This document shows positions 17,581 through 26,245 of a stretch of DNA of 64,000 nucleotides, piece after piece. The notes below the pieces were generated by a model. The model did not search any database and was not told the DNA's origin. It saw only the letters and a list, made by a program, of their open reading frames with translations. The translations under genes and the position numbers were made by a program. The stretch is from Paramesorhizobium leguminum (GTDB taxonomy: Bacteria > Pseudomonadota > Alphaproteobacteria > Rhizobiales > Rhizobiaceae): positions 1 to 64,000 of the forward strand of contig NZ_QJTF01000013.1 of assembly GCF_003217235.1 (NCBI RefSeq), written 5' to 3'. Every line of letters begins with the position of its first letter. Within the stretch, counting starts at the first letter, position 1.

Positions 17581-19182
17581 ATGAGCTTGCCAAGTATGTC
17601 CGCCGCAGCCGACCATCCCGTTTCCAGACGCCGCACCTTCGCGATCATCGCCCACCCGGACGCCGGCAAGACGACGCTGACGGAGAAGCTGCTGCTGTTC
17701 GGCGGCGCGATCCAGCTGGCCGGCGAGGTGAAGGCCAAGAAGGACCGCATCCAGACGCGTTCGGACTGGATGAAGATCGAGCGCGAGCGCGGCATCTCCG
17801 TCGTCACCTCGGTCATGACGTTCGAATACAAGGATTGCGTCTTCAACCTGCTCGATACGCCGGGCCACGAGGACTTCGCCGACGACACCTATCGCACGCT
17901 GACGGCGGTGGACTCGGCGGTCATGGTCATCGACGCGGCCAAGGGCATCGAGCCGCGCACGTTGAAGCTCTTCGAAGTCTGCCGGATGCGCGACATTCCG
18001 ATCATCACCTTCATCAACAAGATGGATCGCGAGGCCCGCGACCCGCTGGAAATCCTCGACGAGATCGAGGAAAAGCTGGCGCTCGACACCGCGCCGATCA
18101 CCTGGCCGATCGGCTCCGGCAAGAGCTTTGCCGGGACGTACGATCTCCACAACAATACGCTGCGCCAGAAGGACGCCGAGGAACAGCCGGTCAAGGTCAA
18201 CGGCCCCGAGGACGCGGCGAAGCTGCTGCCTGAAAACGAGCGTCAGGCGTGGATCGACGGGCTGGAGCTGGCGCAAGGCGTCTGCCGTCCTTTCGATCTC
18301 CAAGCCTTCCGCGAGGGCCACATGACGCCGGTCTATTTCGGTTCGGCGTTGAAGAATTACGGTGTGCGCGACCTGATCGAAGCGTTCTGCGATTTCGGGC
18401 CAAGCCCGCGCGCGCAGGATGCCGACACGCGCAGGGTGGAGGCGACGGAGGAGCGGATGACCGGCTTCGTATTCAAGATCCAGGCCAATATGGACCCCAA
18501 CCACCGCGACCGCATCGCCTTCCTGCGCGTCTGCTCGGGCAAGCTGGCGCGGGGGATGAAAGCCAAGCTGGTGCGCACCGGCAAGCCGATGAGCCTTTCG
18601 GCGCCGCAATTCTTTTTCGCCCGCACGAGGCAGATCGCCGACGAGGCCTTTGCAGGCGATGTGGTCGGCATACCGAACCATGGCACGCTGCGCATCGGCG
18701 ATACGCTGACCGAGGGCGAGGACATATTGTTCCGCGGCGTGCCGAATTTCGCGCCGGAAATTCTCCGCCGCGTTCGGCTCGACGATGCGATGAAGGCGAA
18801 GAAGCTGAAGGAAGCGCTGCAGCAAATGGCCGAGGAAGGCGTGGTGCAATTGTTCCTGCCCGATGACGGCTCGCCGGCCATCGTCGGCGTCGTCGGCGCA
18901 CTGCAGATCGATGTTTTGACCGAGCGGCTGAAGGTGGAATATTCTCTCCCCGTGGGCTTCGAGCAATCGCGCTTTTCGGTCTGCCGCTGGATTTCGGCTG
19001 ATGACCCAGCGGAGCTCGCCCGCTTTATTGCGACGCACCGCGCCGATATCGCCCACGATCTCGACAACGATCCGGTCTATCTCGCGCAGAACGGCTTCTC
19101 GTTGAACTACGAGGCCGAACGCTGGAAGGGGATCCGCTTTGCGACGATCAAGGATTATCAGGTGCGGGAGAAAGCGGCTTAG
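17581..19182 (+). CDS. prfC: Peptide chain release factor 3
   Basis: A 533-aa translational GTPase that recycles RF1/RF2 after peptide release. GTPase motifs are AHPDAGKT (24-31), DTPGHEDF and NKMDREARDP, and the effector-region MKIERERGISVVTSVMTFEY is characteristic of RF3. The length matches E. coli PrfC (529 aa). A slightly extended N-terminus precedes the G domain. It is a single gene followed by a type A repeat that separates it from the convergent sigma-factor operon. Confidence 0.95.
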   Translation: MSLPSMSAAADHPVSRRRTFAIIAHPDAGKTTLTEKLLLFGGAIQLAGEVKAKKDRIQTRSDWMKIERERGISVVTSVMTFEYKDCVFNLLDTPGHEDFADDTYRTLTAVDSAVMVIDAAKGIEPRTLKLFEVCRMRDIPIITFINKMDREARDPLEILDEIEEKLALDTAPITWPIGSGKSFAGTYDLHNNTLRQKDAEEQPVKVNGPEDAAKLLPENERQAWIDGLELAQGVCRPFDLQAFREGHMTPVYFGSALKNYGVRDLIEAFCDFGPSPRAQDADTRRVEATEERMTGFVFKIQANMDPNHRDRIAFLRVCSGKLARGMKAKLVRTGKPMSLSAPQFFFARTRQIADEAFAGDVVGIPNHGTLRIGDTLTEGEDILFRGVPNFAPEILRRVRLDDAMKAKKLKEALQQMAEEGVVQLFLPDDGSPAIVGVVGALQIDVLTERLKVEYSLPVGFEQSRFSVCRWISADDPAELARFIATHRADIAHDLDNDPVYLAQNGFSLNYEAERWKGIRFATIKDYQVREKAA

Positions 19183-19218
19183 GGCCGTGCCTGGTTAATA
19201 GAATCGCTAGACGATCCT

Positions 19219-19378
19219 ACCCCCCTCTGGCTTGCCAGCCATCTCCCCCTCAAGGGGGGAGATTACGCCTTCATAGGCATGCGGCACCAATCGCAGACGT
19301 TACAGAAGGGTGCGGAGGGTTGTGTCAGCCAATCTCCCCCCTTGAGGGGGAGATGCCCGGCAGGGCAGAGGGGGGTAG
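19219..19378 (+). repeat. Type A palindromic element, copy a
   Basis: A 160-bp element. End arms start CCCCCTCTG, contain a 4-bp hairpin (left GGCT/AGCC, right-arm complement GCCC/GGGC) and the ATCTCCCCC/GGGGGAGAT palindrome. The interior runs ATTACGCCTTCAT to TGTCAGCCAAT. In this copy the inverted repeat continues outside the core for about 30 bases on each side (19190-19407). It lies between convergent prfC and the sigma-factor gene. Confidence 0.95.
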
Positions 19379-19413
19379 GATCGTCAAGCGATTCTATTAA
19401 ACTAGGAGCCACT

Positions 19414-20277
19414 CTAAACCATCAGATGCCGCAGTTTGTCCGGGTTGCGCATGATATAGATCGCGGTGATCAACCCCTCCTTTATATCGAGCGTCACGGT
19501 CTGCGGCAGATCGTCAGCTTCGATGGTAATAATGCCCGGCAGCCCGTTGATATTTTCAATGCGATGGACTGGAGGCATCCCGGCCTTTTCGGCAATACCG
19601 ACGAAGAACCGCACCGTCTTATCCCGTCCGTATATCGGGTTGAGCGCGGCACTCCTGATACCGCCGCCATCGGAATAGATGATGACATCCTCCGCAAGCA
19701 GGCTTTGCAAAGCCGTCGGATCGCCACTGCGCGAGGCCTGGAAGAAAGCTTCCGCGATGCTGCGCCCACGGTCTTCGGGAACAGGATAACGCGGGCGGCT
19801 TTCACGCACATGATCCCGCGCGCGGCTGGCAAGTTTGCGGCAAGAGGCCGGATCGCGATCCAGAATGCTGGCCACTTCCTCGAAATTCACATCGAACACA
19901 TCGTGCAGGAGAAAGGCGGCGCGCTCCAGTGGCGATAGGCGCTCCAGCGCCATCATCAGCGTCAGCGTGAGATCGTCATCCTCATCTTCCACAAGCTCGA
20001 CGACAGGCTCGGGAAGCCAGGTGCCGGGATAGGTTTCCCGGCGCACCCGTGCCGATTTCATGTGATCGAGGCAGAGCCGCGTGACGATGCGCGCGAGAAA
20101 CGCCTTCGGATCGCGCACAGAGGCCCGGTCCTTGGCTGTCCAGCGCAGCCAGGCATCCTGTACGATATCCTCCGCCTCCGCGACCGATCCGAGCATGCGA
20201 TAGGCAATGCGGATCAGGCGCGGGCGGAGCGTCTCGAAAGCCGCTCCGAGATCGACGACGGCATTATGCGACGGCAT
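19414..20277 (-). CDS. ECF41-type RNA polymerase sigma factor (SigJ-like)
   Basis: A 287-aa extracytoplasmic-function sigma factor with fused SnoaL-like C-terminal domain, the ECF41 architecture. Region 2 reads RIAYRMLGSVAEAEDIVQDA; region 4 includes LSPLERAAFLLHDVFDVNF. The three ECF41 hallmark motifs are present: WLPEP between the sigma regions, DGGG in the SnoaL part, and NPDK near the C-terminus. The C-terminal domain is known to modulate activity in place of an anti-sigma factor. The upstream AhpD-like gene overlaps its start by 14 bases, the typical partner of this family. Confidence 0.92.
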   Translation of the reverse strand: MPSHNAVVDLGAAFETLRPRLIRIAYRMLGSVAEAEDIVQDAWLRWTAKDRASVRDPKAFLARIVTRLCLDHMKSARVRRETYPGTWLPEPVVELVEDEDDDLTLTLMMALERLSPLERAAFLLHDVFDVNFEEVASILDRDPASCRKLASRARDHVRESRPRYPVPEDRGRSIAEAFFQASRSGDPTALQSLLAEDVIIYSDGGGIRSAALNPIYGRDKTVRFFVGIAEKAGMPPVHRIENINGLPGIITIEADDLPQTVTLDIKEGLITAIYIMRNPDKLRHLMV

Positions 20278-20725
20278 GAACCGCTTTCACCGGATGGATC
20301 GAGCGGAAGCCGACAGAGATACGGTTCCACGCGTTGATGGTGGTGATCACGAGGGTCAGCTTGACGATTTCCTCCTCGCTGAACTGGGCTTTCAGCGCTT
20401 CATAATCCGCATCGGGCGCCCGCGTCTCGGCAACCAGCGTCAGCGCCTCGGTCCAACCCAGCGCGGCCCGCTCGCGGTCGGTGTAAAGCGGCGATTCCCG
20501 CCAGCCGTCGAGCAGGTAAATCCGCTCCTCCGTCTCGCCATGGGCGCGGGCTTCGCCGGTGTGCATATGGATGCAATAGGCGCAGCCATTGATCTGCGAG
20601 GCGCGAATTTTGACCAGATGCCGGATGGTTTCATCGAGCCCGCTGTGTGCCACCTTGTTTTCCATGTCGAGCATGGCCTGCATAAGCTGCGGCGCGACGG
20701 CGAAGGAGTTCATTCTCGGTTTCAT
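20264..20725 (-). CDS. Carboxymuconolactone decarboxylase / AhpD-like protein
   Basis: A 153-aa AhpD-fold protein of the COG2128 type, the usual target gene of ECF41 sigma factors. The CxxC plus His motif (CAYCIHMHTGEARAHGE) is the thiol active site of alkylhydroperoxidase-like members; the true substrate is unknown. The start at 20725 is set by a GGAG site and by family length; a longer frame upstream is repeat sequence. A consensus-like ECF41 promoter lies 35-61 bases upstream. Confidence 0.9.
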   Translation of the reverse strand: MKPRMNSFAVAPQLMQAMLDMENKVAHSGLDETIRHLVKIRASQINGCAYCIHMHTGEARAHGETEERIYLLDGWRESPLYTDRERAALGWTEALTLVAETRAPDADYEALKAQFSEEEIVKLTLVITTINAWNRISVGFRSIHPVKAVHAVA

Positions 20726-20759
20726 CGGATAGCTCCATGATTTGGTTATGCGATGTCTA

Positions 20760-20786
20760 GACGAGATGGGGGGTGGGAGTGTGACA
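20760..20786 (-). promoter_or_regulatory. ECF41-type promoter driving the AhpD-like/sigma operon
   Basis: On the minus strand TGTCACA (20786-20780) and CGTC (20763-20760) are separated by exactly 16 bases. This matches the published ECF41 promoter form TGTCACA-N16-CGTC as remembered. It lies just upstream of the start at 20725, implying autoregulation by the sigma factor encoded downstream. Confidence 0.85.
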
Positions 20787-20821
20787 TGGGGGACGATTTT
20801 TTTAGGTGCAGCGCGTGTGAG

Positions 20822-21079
20822 TCCCCCTCTGCCTTGCCAGGCACCCCCACCCCAGTCGTCATCCTCGGGCTTGACCCGAGGATCCACGGCAAGGGGGCGG
20901 AAGCAGTACTATCGTCCGGGACGGCATCATGAAAATTCAGCCCGGATATCGACCGCACGCGCTTTTTGGAACGCGTCGATGCCATGGCGAGATCAGCGCC
21001 CCTCAGCCATGGATCCTCGGGTCAAGCCCGAGGATGACGACTGGAAACGGGGGAGATGCCTGGCAAGGCAGAGGGGGGT
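20822..21079 (+). repeat. Type B palindromic element, copy 1
   Basis: A 258-bp element. Its outer ends are the same arms as type A (GCCT/AGGC hairpin on both sides), and inside is a second inverted pair ATCCTCGGGCTTGACCCGAG / CTCGGGTCAAGCCCGAGGAT. The interior is homologous, in the opposite orientation, to the copy at 49968-50226. Its right part forms the last roughly 20 codons and stop of coaBC. Confidence 0.9.
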
Positions 21080-22500
21080 GACAGCGCCTCCGCAATCTTT
21101 TCGGCCAGACGGGAAGCCACCTCTTCCTTGCTCATATCCGGCCAATCCTCGACACCCCGTTTCGAGACGATGCGCACCGTGTTGCGGTCGCCGCCCATGA
21201 CGCCACTTGTATGCGAGACATCGTTGGCGACGATCCAGTCCGCACCCTTCCTCTCCAGCTTTCGCTTTGCATTGGCGAGAAGATCCTGCGTTTCGGCGGC
21301 GAAGCCGACGACAAGGCGCGGGCGTTTGGCGTGATGGCCGACGCCGGCGAGAATGTCGGGGTTTTCCACCATGCGCAGCGTCGGCGGCGCGCCGCCCGGG
21401 CTCTTCTTGAGTTTCTGCGCCCATTCGCTCTCCACCCGCCAGTCGGCGACGGCGGCGACCATGACCGCCGCATCGGCGGGCAGGAGGGATTCGACCGCGC
21501 TCTTCATCTGCTGCGCCGTCTCGACATGAATGAGCGAAACGCCTTCGGGGTCGGGGATCGAGACCGGGCCGGAAACGAGGCGCACCGTAGCGCCGAGCCG
21601 GGCAAGGGCCGCGGCGATAGCATGGCCCTGTTTGCCCGAGGAGCGGTTGGCGATATAGCGGACCGGATCGATCGGCTCGACGGTTGGGCCGGATGTCACG
21701 ATGATGGTTTTGCCGGCTAACGGCAGATAGGCCGATTTGAAGAACGCCTCGATGCTGGCGACGATTTCGAGCGGTTCGGCCATGCGGCCAATGCCCGCCT
21801 CGCGGCTTTCCGCCATCTCGCCCCCGTTAGGGCCGACGAAGCGGATGCCATCCCGCGCCAGCGTTGCGCGGTTGCGGCGCGTCGCAGGATGATCCCACAT
21901 CAGCGGGTTCATGGCCGGAGCGATGAGCACCGGCGCGGTGGTGGCCAGCAGCACGGCCGTGGCGAGATCGTCGGCAAGACCGTTAGCCATCTTGGCCATC
22001 AGATCGGCGGTGGCTGGCGCGGCCACGATCAGATCCGCCTCGCGCGACAGCCGGATATGGCCGACATCCTGCTCGTCCTCGCGGGAGAAGAGATCGGTGA
22101 AGACATGATCGGCGGCCAGCGCGCCGACCGACAGCGGCGTGACGAATTCCTGCGCCGCCTTGGTCATGATGGGGCGTACGGAAGCGCCGCGCTCGCGCAG
22201 GCGGCGGATGAGATCGAGGCATTTATAGGCTGCTATGCCGCCGCCGATGATGAGGAGAAGCCGCTTTCCGGCCAATGTTTGACCCGGGGGGGAATGCCCC
22301 TCACCCTTACCCTCTCCCCGCAAGCGGGGCGAGGGGGGCATCAGCGTTGACGTCTCTTCCTTCTCCCCGCTGGCGGGGAGTTCCAGATGGCTCAGGAGCA
22401 CCCTCGCCTCCTCTTCCATGGAGCGGCCGTTGCGGGCGGCGCGCTGGCGCAGGCGTTCCTTGGCTGCGTCGTCGAGATTGCGGATGGTGATGCTGGCCAT
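21022..22500 (-). CDS. coaBC: CoaBC (phosphopantothenoylcysteine synthase/decarboxylase) fused to an N-terminal ribbon-helix-helix domain
   Basis: A 492-aa bifunctional coenzyme A enzyme. Residues 1-39 are a FitA-like ribbon-helix-helix antitoxin domain (MASITIRNLDDAAKERLRQR, GRSMEEEARVLL). Residues about 40-76 are a linker encoded by a palindromic repeat. CoaC follows, with the flavin site GGGIAAYK, catalytic His in GHIRLS (148) and PAMNPLMW (195-202). CoaB begins near 262 (SGPTVEPIDPVRYIANRSSG). The flap region reads GEMAESREAGIGRM, without the Cys found in E. coli (ACGDIGPGRM). The last 20 or so residues come from a type B repeat. A GGAGGG site 10 bases before 22500 fixes the start; a start at 22341 would drop the extra domain. 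Confidence 0.9.
   Translation of the reverse strand: MASITIRNLDDAAKERLRQRAARNGRSMEEEARVLLSHLELPASGEKEETSTLMPPSPRLRGEGKGEGHSPPGQTLAGKRLLLIIGGGIAAYKCLDLIRRLRERGASVRPIMTKAAQEFVTPLSVGALAADHVFTDLFSREDEQDVGHIRLSREADLIVAAPATADLMAKMANGLADDLATAVLLATTAPVLIAPAMNPLMWDHPATRRNRATLARDGIRFVGPNGGEMAESREAGIGRMAEPLEIVASIEAFFKSAYLPLAGKTIIVTSGPTVEPIDPVRYIANRSSGKQGHAIAAALARLGATVRLVSGPVSIPDPEGVSLIHVETAQQMKSAVESLLPADAAVMVAAVADWRVESEWAQKLKKSPGGAPPTLRMVENPDILAGVGHHAKRPRLVVGFAAETQDLLANAKRKLERKGADWIVANDVSHTSGVMGGDRNTVRIVSKRGVEDWPDMSKEEVASRLAEKIAEALSPPSALPGISPVSSRHPRA
22293..22382. repeat. Palindromic repeat inside the coaBC coding sequence
   Basis: Two GC-rich hairpins: an outer palindrome from ATGCCCCTC (22293) to GAGGGGGGCAT (ending 22341) with core CCCCGCAAGCGGGG, then CTCCCCGCTGGCGGGGAG (22365-22382). 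Sequences of this look are common intergenic repeats in the order (recall). Here they are in frame and encode the Pro/Arg/Gly-rich linker between the ribbon-helix-helix and CoaC domains. Confidence 0.8.
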
Positions 22501-22567
22501 TTGATTGCAACCCTCCAAATGAAATCGCGCATAGCGCAATCATTGCAATCACTTTAGGCCATTTTCC

Positions 22568-24145
22568 CTATAAATGGAAGCCGAATGCGAGGCCGACGAC
22601 GGCGAGTGCAATCAATGCCAGCGCAACCCGGCCCCAGCGTGAAGCGCGCGCCGCAGCCCTCCCGATGGCTTCCGTCGTTTCCAGATCGTAGCGCAGGCCG
22701 TTTTCCGCCATCCGGTCCAGCTCAAAGGAAATTCGTTCGAAACGCTTGGCGAGATCGGGCGTCTGGCGCAGCAGGTGTAGGAGCGCGAAGGCGCTTTCGC
22801 GCGCATCGGTGACGATGCCAACCGGGCCGAGATTCTGCCTGATATAGTCGCTGACCACCGGCTCGGACGCCTTCCACATGTTGAAATGCGGATCGAGCGT
22901 ACGCGCCACGCCTTCGACCACCACCATGGTCTTCTGAAGCATCAGCAGCTCCGGGCGGGCCTGCATGTCGAAGAGTTCTGTCACTTCGAAAAGCAGGGTT
23001 AGCAGCTTGGCCATGGAGATGGTTTCCGCCGACTGGCCATGGATCGGCTCGCCTATCGCGCGGATCGCCTGGGCGAAGCTCGCGGCATCGTGGCGGTGCG
23101 GTACATAGCCGGCTTCGAAATGCACGTCGGCGACGCGGCGATAATCGCGCGTGATGAAACCATAGAGGATTTCGGCGAGGAAGCGGCGCTCCTTCTTGCC
23201 CAGCCGTCCGGTGATGCCGAAATCGACGGCGACGATGATGCCCTGAGGATCGACGAAGAGATTGCCGGGGTGCATATCGGCATGGAAAAAGCCGTCGCGC
23301 AGCGTGTGGCGCAGGAAGGACTGGATGAGCGTTTCGGCAAGCCGCACCAGATCGTAGCCGGCGGCGCTCAATGCCTCCACATCGGACATCTTGATGCCGT
23401 CGATCCATTCGAGCGTCAGCACATCGCGGCCCGTGCGCTCCCAATCCACGGCGGGTACGCGGAAGCCGGGATCGTCCTTCACATTTTCGGCGATTTCCGA
23501 GAGGGCGGCGGCTTCGAGCCGCAGATCCATCTCGATACGCGTGGTCTGGGCGAGCGTTTCGGTGATCTGGACCGGGCGCAGGCGGCGCGTGGCCGGCACA
23601 TGGCGCTCTTGCAACCGCGCCAACATGAAGAAGCTTTCGAGATCGCGGGCGAAGCGCTGGCGGACGCCGGGGCGGATGACCTTGACGGCGACCTTGTGCG
23701 GGACACCGTCACGGAGAACCTCCGCCGGATGGACCTGGGCAATGGACGCCGCGGCTATGGGAGAGCCGAAGCGGACGTAGAGATCATCGATGTGGCGGCC
23801 AAGCGAACCCTCTATCCCCTTGATCGCGGCCTCACGCGGGAAATAATCGAGCTTGTCCTGCAGGAGCGCCAGATCGAGCGCCACGTCACGCCCGACGATA
23901 TCGGGCCGTGTCGCCAGGAACTGACCAAGCTTGACATAGGAGGGACCCAGCCGGTTCATCGCGCGCGACATGCGCTCGGAACGCTGGGCCATGCGGCTGC
24001 GACGGCGCGCCAGCAGCCCGGCGATGCGGTGGCCGAAGGCGGGCAGCCCGGTCAGCCCATCGGCAGGCAGCGCGGAAATGACGCCCTCGCGCGTCATGAT
24101 CCACCCGGCATGGATCAGCCTGAAGGCGGCGGCGAGACTGCTCAT
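22568..24145 (-). CDS. ubiB: UbiB, ABC1/AarF-type atypical kinase for ubiquinone biosynthesis
   Basis: A 525-aa UbiB family protein, an atypical kinase/ATPase needed for ubiquinone synthesis. The diagnostic KxGQ motif is seen in SYVKLGQFLATRPDIV, the Ala-rich loop in SPIAAASIAQVHPA, the Lys in HKVAVKVIRPGV, and the catalytic segment in DMHPGNLFVDPQG then VAVDFGITGRL. The C-terminus has a hydrophobic helix (VALALIALAVVGLAFGF), a membrane anchor. It lies between ubiE and coaBC on the same strand; a type A repeat separates it from ubiE. Confidence 0.93.
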   Translation of the reverse strand: MSSLAAAFRLIHAGWIMTREGVISALPADGLTGLPAFGHRIAGLLARRRSRMAQRSERMSRAMNRLGPSYVKLGQFLATRPDIVGRDVALDLALLQDKLDYFPREAAIKGIEGSLGRHIDDLYVRFGSPIAAASIAQVHPAEVLRDGVPHKVAVKVIRPGVRQRFARDLESFFMLARLQERHVPATRRLRPVQITETLAQTTRIEMDLRLEAAALSEIAENVKDDPGFRVPAVDWERTGRDVLTLEWIDGIKMSDVEALSAAGYDLVRLAETLIQSFLRHTLRDGFFHADMHPGNLFVDPQGIIVAVDFGITGRLGKKERRFLAEILYGFITRDYRRVADVHFEAGYVPHRHDAASFAQAIRAIGEPIHGQSAETISMAKLLTLLFEVTELFDMQARPELLMLQKTMVVVEGVARTLDPHFNMWKASEPVVSDYIRQNLGPVGIVTDARESAFALLHLLRQTPDLAKRFERISFELDRMAENGLRYDLETTEAIGRAAARASRWGRVALALIALAVVGLAFGFHL

Positions 24146-24196
24146 GCGGGGGTACTCATATCTCGTGAGACGGGATGGATCAGCCCTCTATGAAAC

Positions 24197-24354
24197 ACCC
24201 CCCTCTGCCTTGCCAGGCATCTCCCCCTCAAGGGGGGAGATTGGCTGACATGAACCTCGGCATTCTTTCTGCAACGTCTGCGATTGGAACCGCGCTTGAT
24301 GAAGGCGTAATCTCCCCCCTTGAGGGGGAGATGGCTGGCAAGCCAGAGGGGGGT
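24197..24354 (-). repeat. Type A palindromic element, copy b
   Basis: A 158-bp copy in reverse orientation, between ubiE and ubiB (both minus strand). Plus-strand left arm hairpin GCCT/AGGC; other arm GGCT/AGCC on its own strand. The interior, reverse complemented, starts ATTACGCCTTCATC. Confidence 0.95.
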
Positions 24355-24386
24355 AACTCGTTGAACGCAAACAGTTTCCATCTGGA

Positions 24387-25178
24387 CTAAAGCTTCCAGC
24401 CGGAATGAAGCGCGGCGATGCCGCCGGAATAGTCGCGCCAGGTCACGCGCTCGAAGCCGGCGGTGCGGATCATCGCGGCGAAATCGGCCTGGCGGGGGAA
24501 TTTGCGGATGGATTCGACGAGATAACGATAGGAATCGCCGTCGCCGGCGACTATCTGGCCGATGCGGGGAATGGCGTTAAACGACCAGCCATCATAGATG
24601 CGATCAAGCAGCGGCATTTGAACTTCGGAAAATTCGAGGCAGAGGAAGCGTCCGCCCGGCTTCAGCACCCGGTAGGCTTCCGACAGCGCCCGGTCGATAT
24701 GCGGAACGTTGCGGATGCCGAAGGCGATGGTGTAGGCGTCGAAGCGGCAGGCCTCGAAAGGCAGCTCCTCGGCATTGGCCTCGACGAATTCGATATTGTC
24801 GGCAAGTCCCTTCTTCACCGCCCGGTCATGGCCGACGGCAAGCATGGAGCCGTTGATATCGAGAACGGTGGCCTGCGCCTTGCGCCCGGAAGCCTCCAGA
24901 ATGCGGAAAGCGATATCGCCGGTGCCCCCCGCGACATCGAGCACCTGCCAGCCCTCGCGCTTCGGCGGTGAAAGCCAGTTCACCATCGCATCCTTCCAGA
25001 CGCGGTGCAGCCCGGCGGACATCAGGTCGTTCATGAGATCGTAGCGGGAGGCGACGCGGTGGAACACCTCGTTGACCAGCCCCTGCTTCTCATCCTCGCC
25101 GACCTTGCGGAAGCCGAAGGAATTCTCCATGCCGCCTCTGGCACCGACGCGGTCCGAACTGCCCTGTTCCTGGCTCAT
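24387..25178 (-). CDS. ubiE: UbiE, ubiquinone/menaquinone C-methyltransferase
   Basis: A 263-aa AdoMet-dependent methyltransferase that C-methylates demethylated benzoquinol and naphthoquinol intermediates. AdoMet motif I is [14 protein letters not shown]; the family signatures [20 protein letters not shown] and a later [16 protein letters not shown] are both present. The N-terminal 16 residues before MENSFGF form a short extension, as I recall for Brucella-type UbiE. It is the first gene of the ubiE-ubiB-coaBC group and is divergent from upp. Confidence 0.93.
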   Translation of the reverse strand: MSQEQGSSDRVGARGGMENSFGFRKVGEDEKQGLVNEVFHRVASRYDLMNDLMSAGLHRVWKDAMVNWLSPPKREGWQVLDVAGGTGDIAFRILEASGRKAQATVLDINGSMLAVGHDRAVKKGLADNIEFVEANAEELPFEACRFDAYTIAFGIRNVPHIDRALSEAYRVLKPGGRFLCLEFSEVQMPLLDRIYDGWSFNAIPRIGQIVAGDGDSYRYLVESIRKFPRQADFAAMIRTAGFERVTWRDYSGGIAALHSGWKL

Positions 25179-25294
25179 ACCGTCACCTATCCGCTCTTCG
25201 ATCCGCTGTTATGACACCGATATAAAGCTTGCATCGGGCGATACAAGCAGGCACGACGATGTTTAGAGTTTTGTTTTACCGCAATGAGATACCC

Positions 25295-25921
25295 ATGGGC
25301 ATTACCGTCATCGATCATCCGCTTGTCCAGCACAAGCTCACCATCATGCGCAAGAAGGAGACCTCGACGGCGACTTTCCGGCGGCTGCTGAAGGAGATAT
25401 CGCTGCTGCTTTGCTACGAGGTGACGCGCGATCTGGAACTGACGACGATACGCATCGAAACGCCGCTGACGGAAATGGACGCGCCGACGCTGGAAGGCAA
25501 GAAGCTGGTCTTCGCCTCCATCCTGCGCGCCGGCAACGGACTGCTTGAGGGGATGCTCGATCTGGTGCCCGCGGCGCGCGTCGCCCATATCGGGCTCTAC
25601 CGTGACCACGAGACGCTGCAGCCGATCGAATATTATTTCAAGGCGCCGGAGGATATCGTCAACCGGCTCATCATCGTGGTCGACCCGATGCTCGCCACCG
25701 CCAATTCGGCCATCGCGGCCATCGACAAGCTGAAGGAGCGCGGCGCGAGCAACATCCGCTTCCTCTGCCTCCTCGCCGCGCCAGAAGGCATCGAGCGCTT
25801 CACCAAGGCCCACCCGGACGTGCCGGTATTCACGGCGGCTATCGATAGCCATTTGAACGAGAAGGGCTATATCGTGCCGGGGCTGGGCGATGCGGGTGAT
25901 CGGATGTACGGGACGAAATAG
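25295..25921 (+). CDS. upp: Uracil phosphoribosyltransferase
   Basis: A 208-aa enzyme converting uracil and PRPP to UMP in pyrimidine salvage. The start [20 protein letters not shown] matches the family N-terminus and gives the E. coli length (208 aa), deciding it over in-frame ATGs at 25229 and 25259. The PRPP loop is [12 protein letters not shown], and the C-terminal [17 protein letters not shown] is the uracil-binding family end. It is divergent from ubiE. Confidence 0.93.
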   Translation: MGITVIDHPLVQHKLTIMRKKETSTATFRRLLKEISLLLCYEVTRDLELTTIRIETPLTEMDAPTLEGKKLVFASILRAGNGLLEGMLDLVPAARVAHIGLYRDHETLQPIEYYFKAPEDIVNRLIIVVDPMLATANSAIAAIDKLKERGASNIRFLCLLAAPEGIERFTKAHPDVPVFTAAIDSHLNEKGYIVPGLGDAGDRMYGTK

Positions 25922-26034
25922 GGCTGCACTGCACCAGTCGCGGCGATAGTATAGAGGGCGTCTGCCAGCACCCCCATTAAACCATGACTAATTCTAAAGT
26001 GTTTCACTTTCAGATGGAAGCGCGCTGCGATCTC

Positions 26035-26193
26035 ACCCCTCTGGCTTGCCAGCCATCTCCCCCTCAAGGGGGGAGATTACGCTTTCATGAACGCTCGCGC
26101 ACCAATCGCAAGCGTTGCAGAATAAGCACCGAGCGTTGCGTCAGCCAATCTCCCCCCTTGAGGGGGAGATTGGCTGGCAAGGCAGAGGGGGGT
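26035..26193 (+). repeat. Type A palindromic element, copy c
   Basis: A 159-bp copy between convergent upp and the small VapB-like gene. Left arm hairpin GGCT/AGCC is intact. The right arm carries a mismatch in its small hairpin (GCCT with AGCC) and GATTGG in place of GATGG, so this arm looks decayed. Confidence 0.93.
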
Positions 26194-26245
26194 GAGAACA
26201 CGAACGATTCCGTCAAAATAAGCACCGCTCACAGCTAGCCTGCCA

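Noticed and set aside
17542-19056. 504-codon open frame opposite prfC
   Set aside because: Antisense shadow of prfC; no ribosome site and no protein-like composition.
19219-19378. Type A repeats as ordinary MITEs with target-site duplications
   Set aside because: No consistent short direct duplication could be read at the edges of the copies; in copy a the inverted repeat itself extends outward. The mechanism is left open.
24188-24370. Short open frames reading SPPSALPGISPSRGEIG-like peptides in the repeats (24188-24370, 31081-31290, 38362-38640, 43773-43991, 56125-56385)
   Set aside because: They are translations of the type A arms in any frame and occur at every copy; there is no sign that they are genes in themselves. 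The exception is the coaBC 3' end, where the frame is continuous with a real gene.
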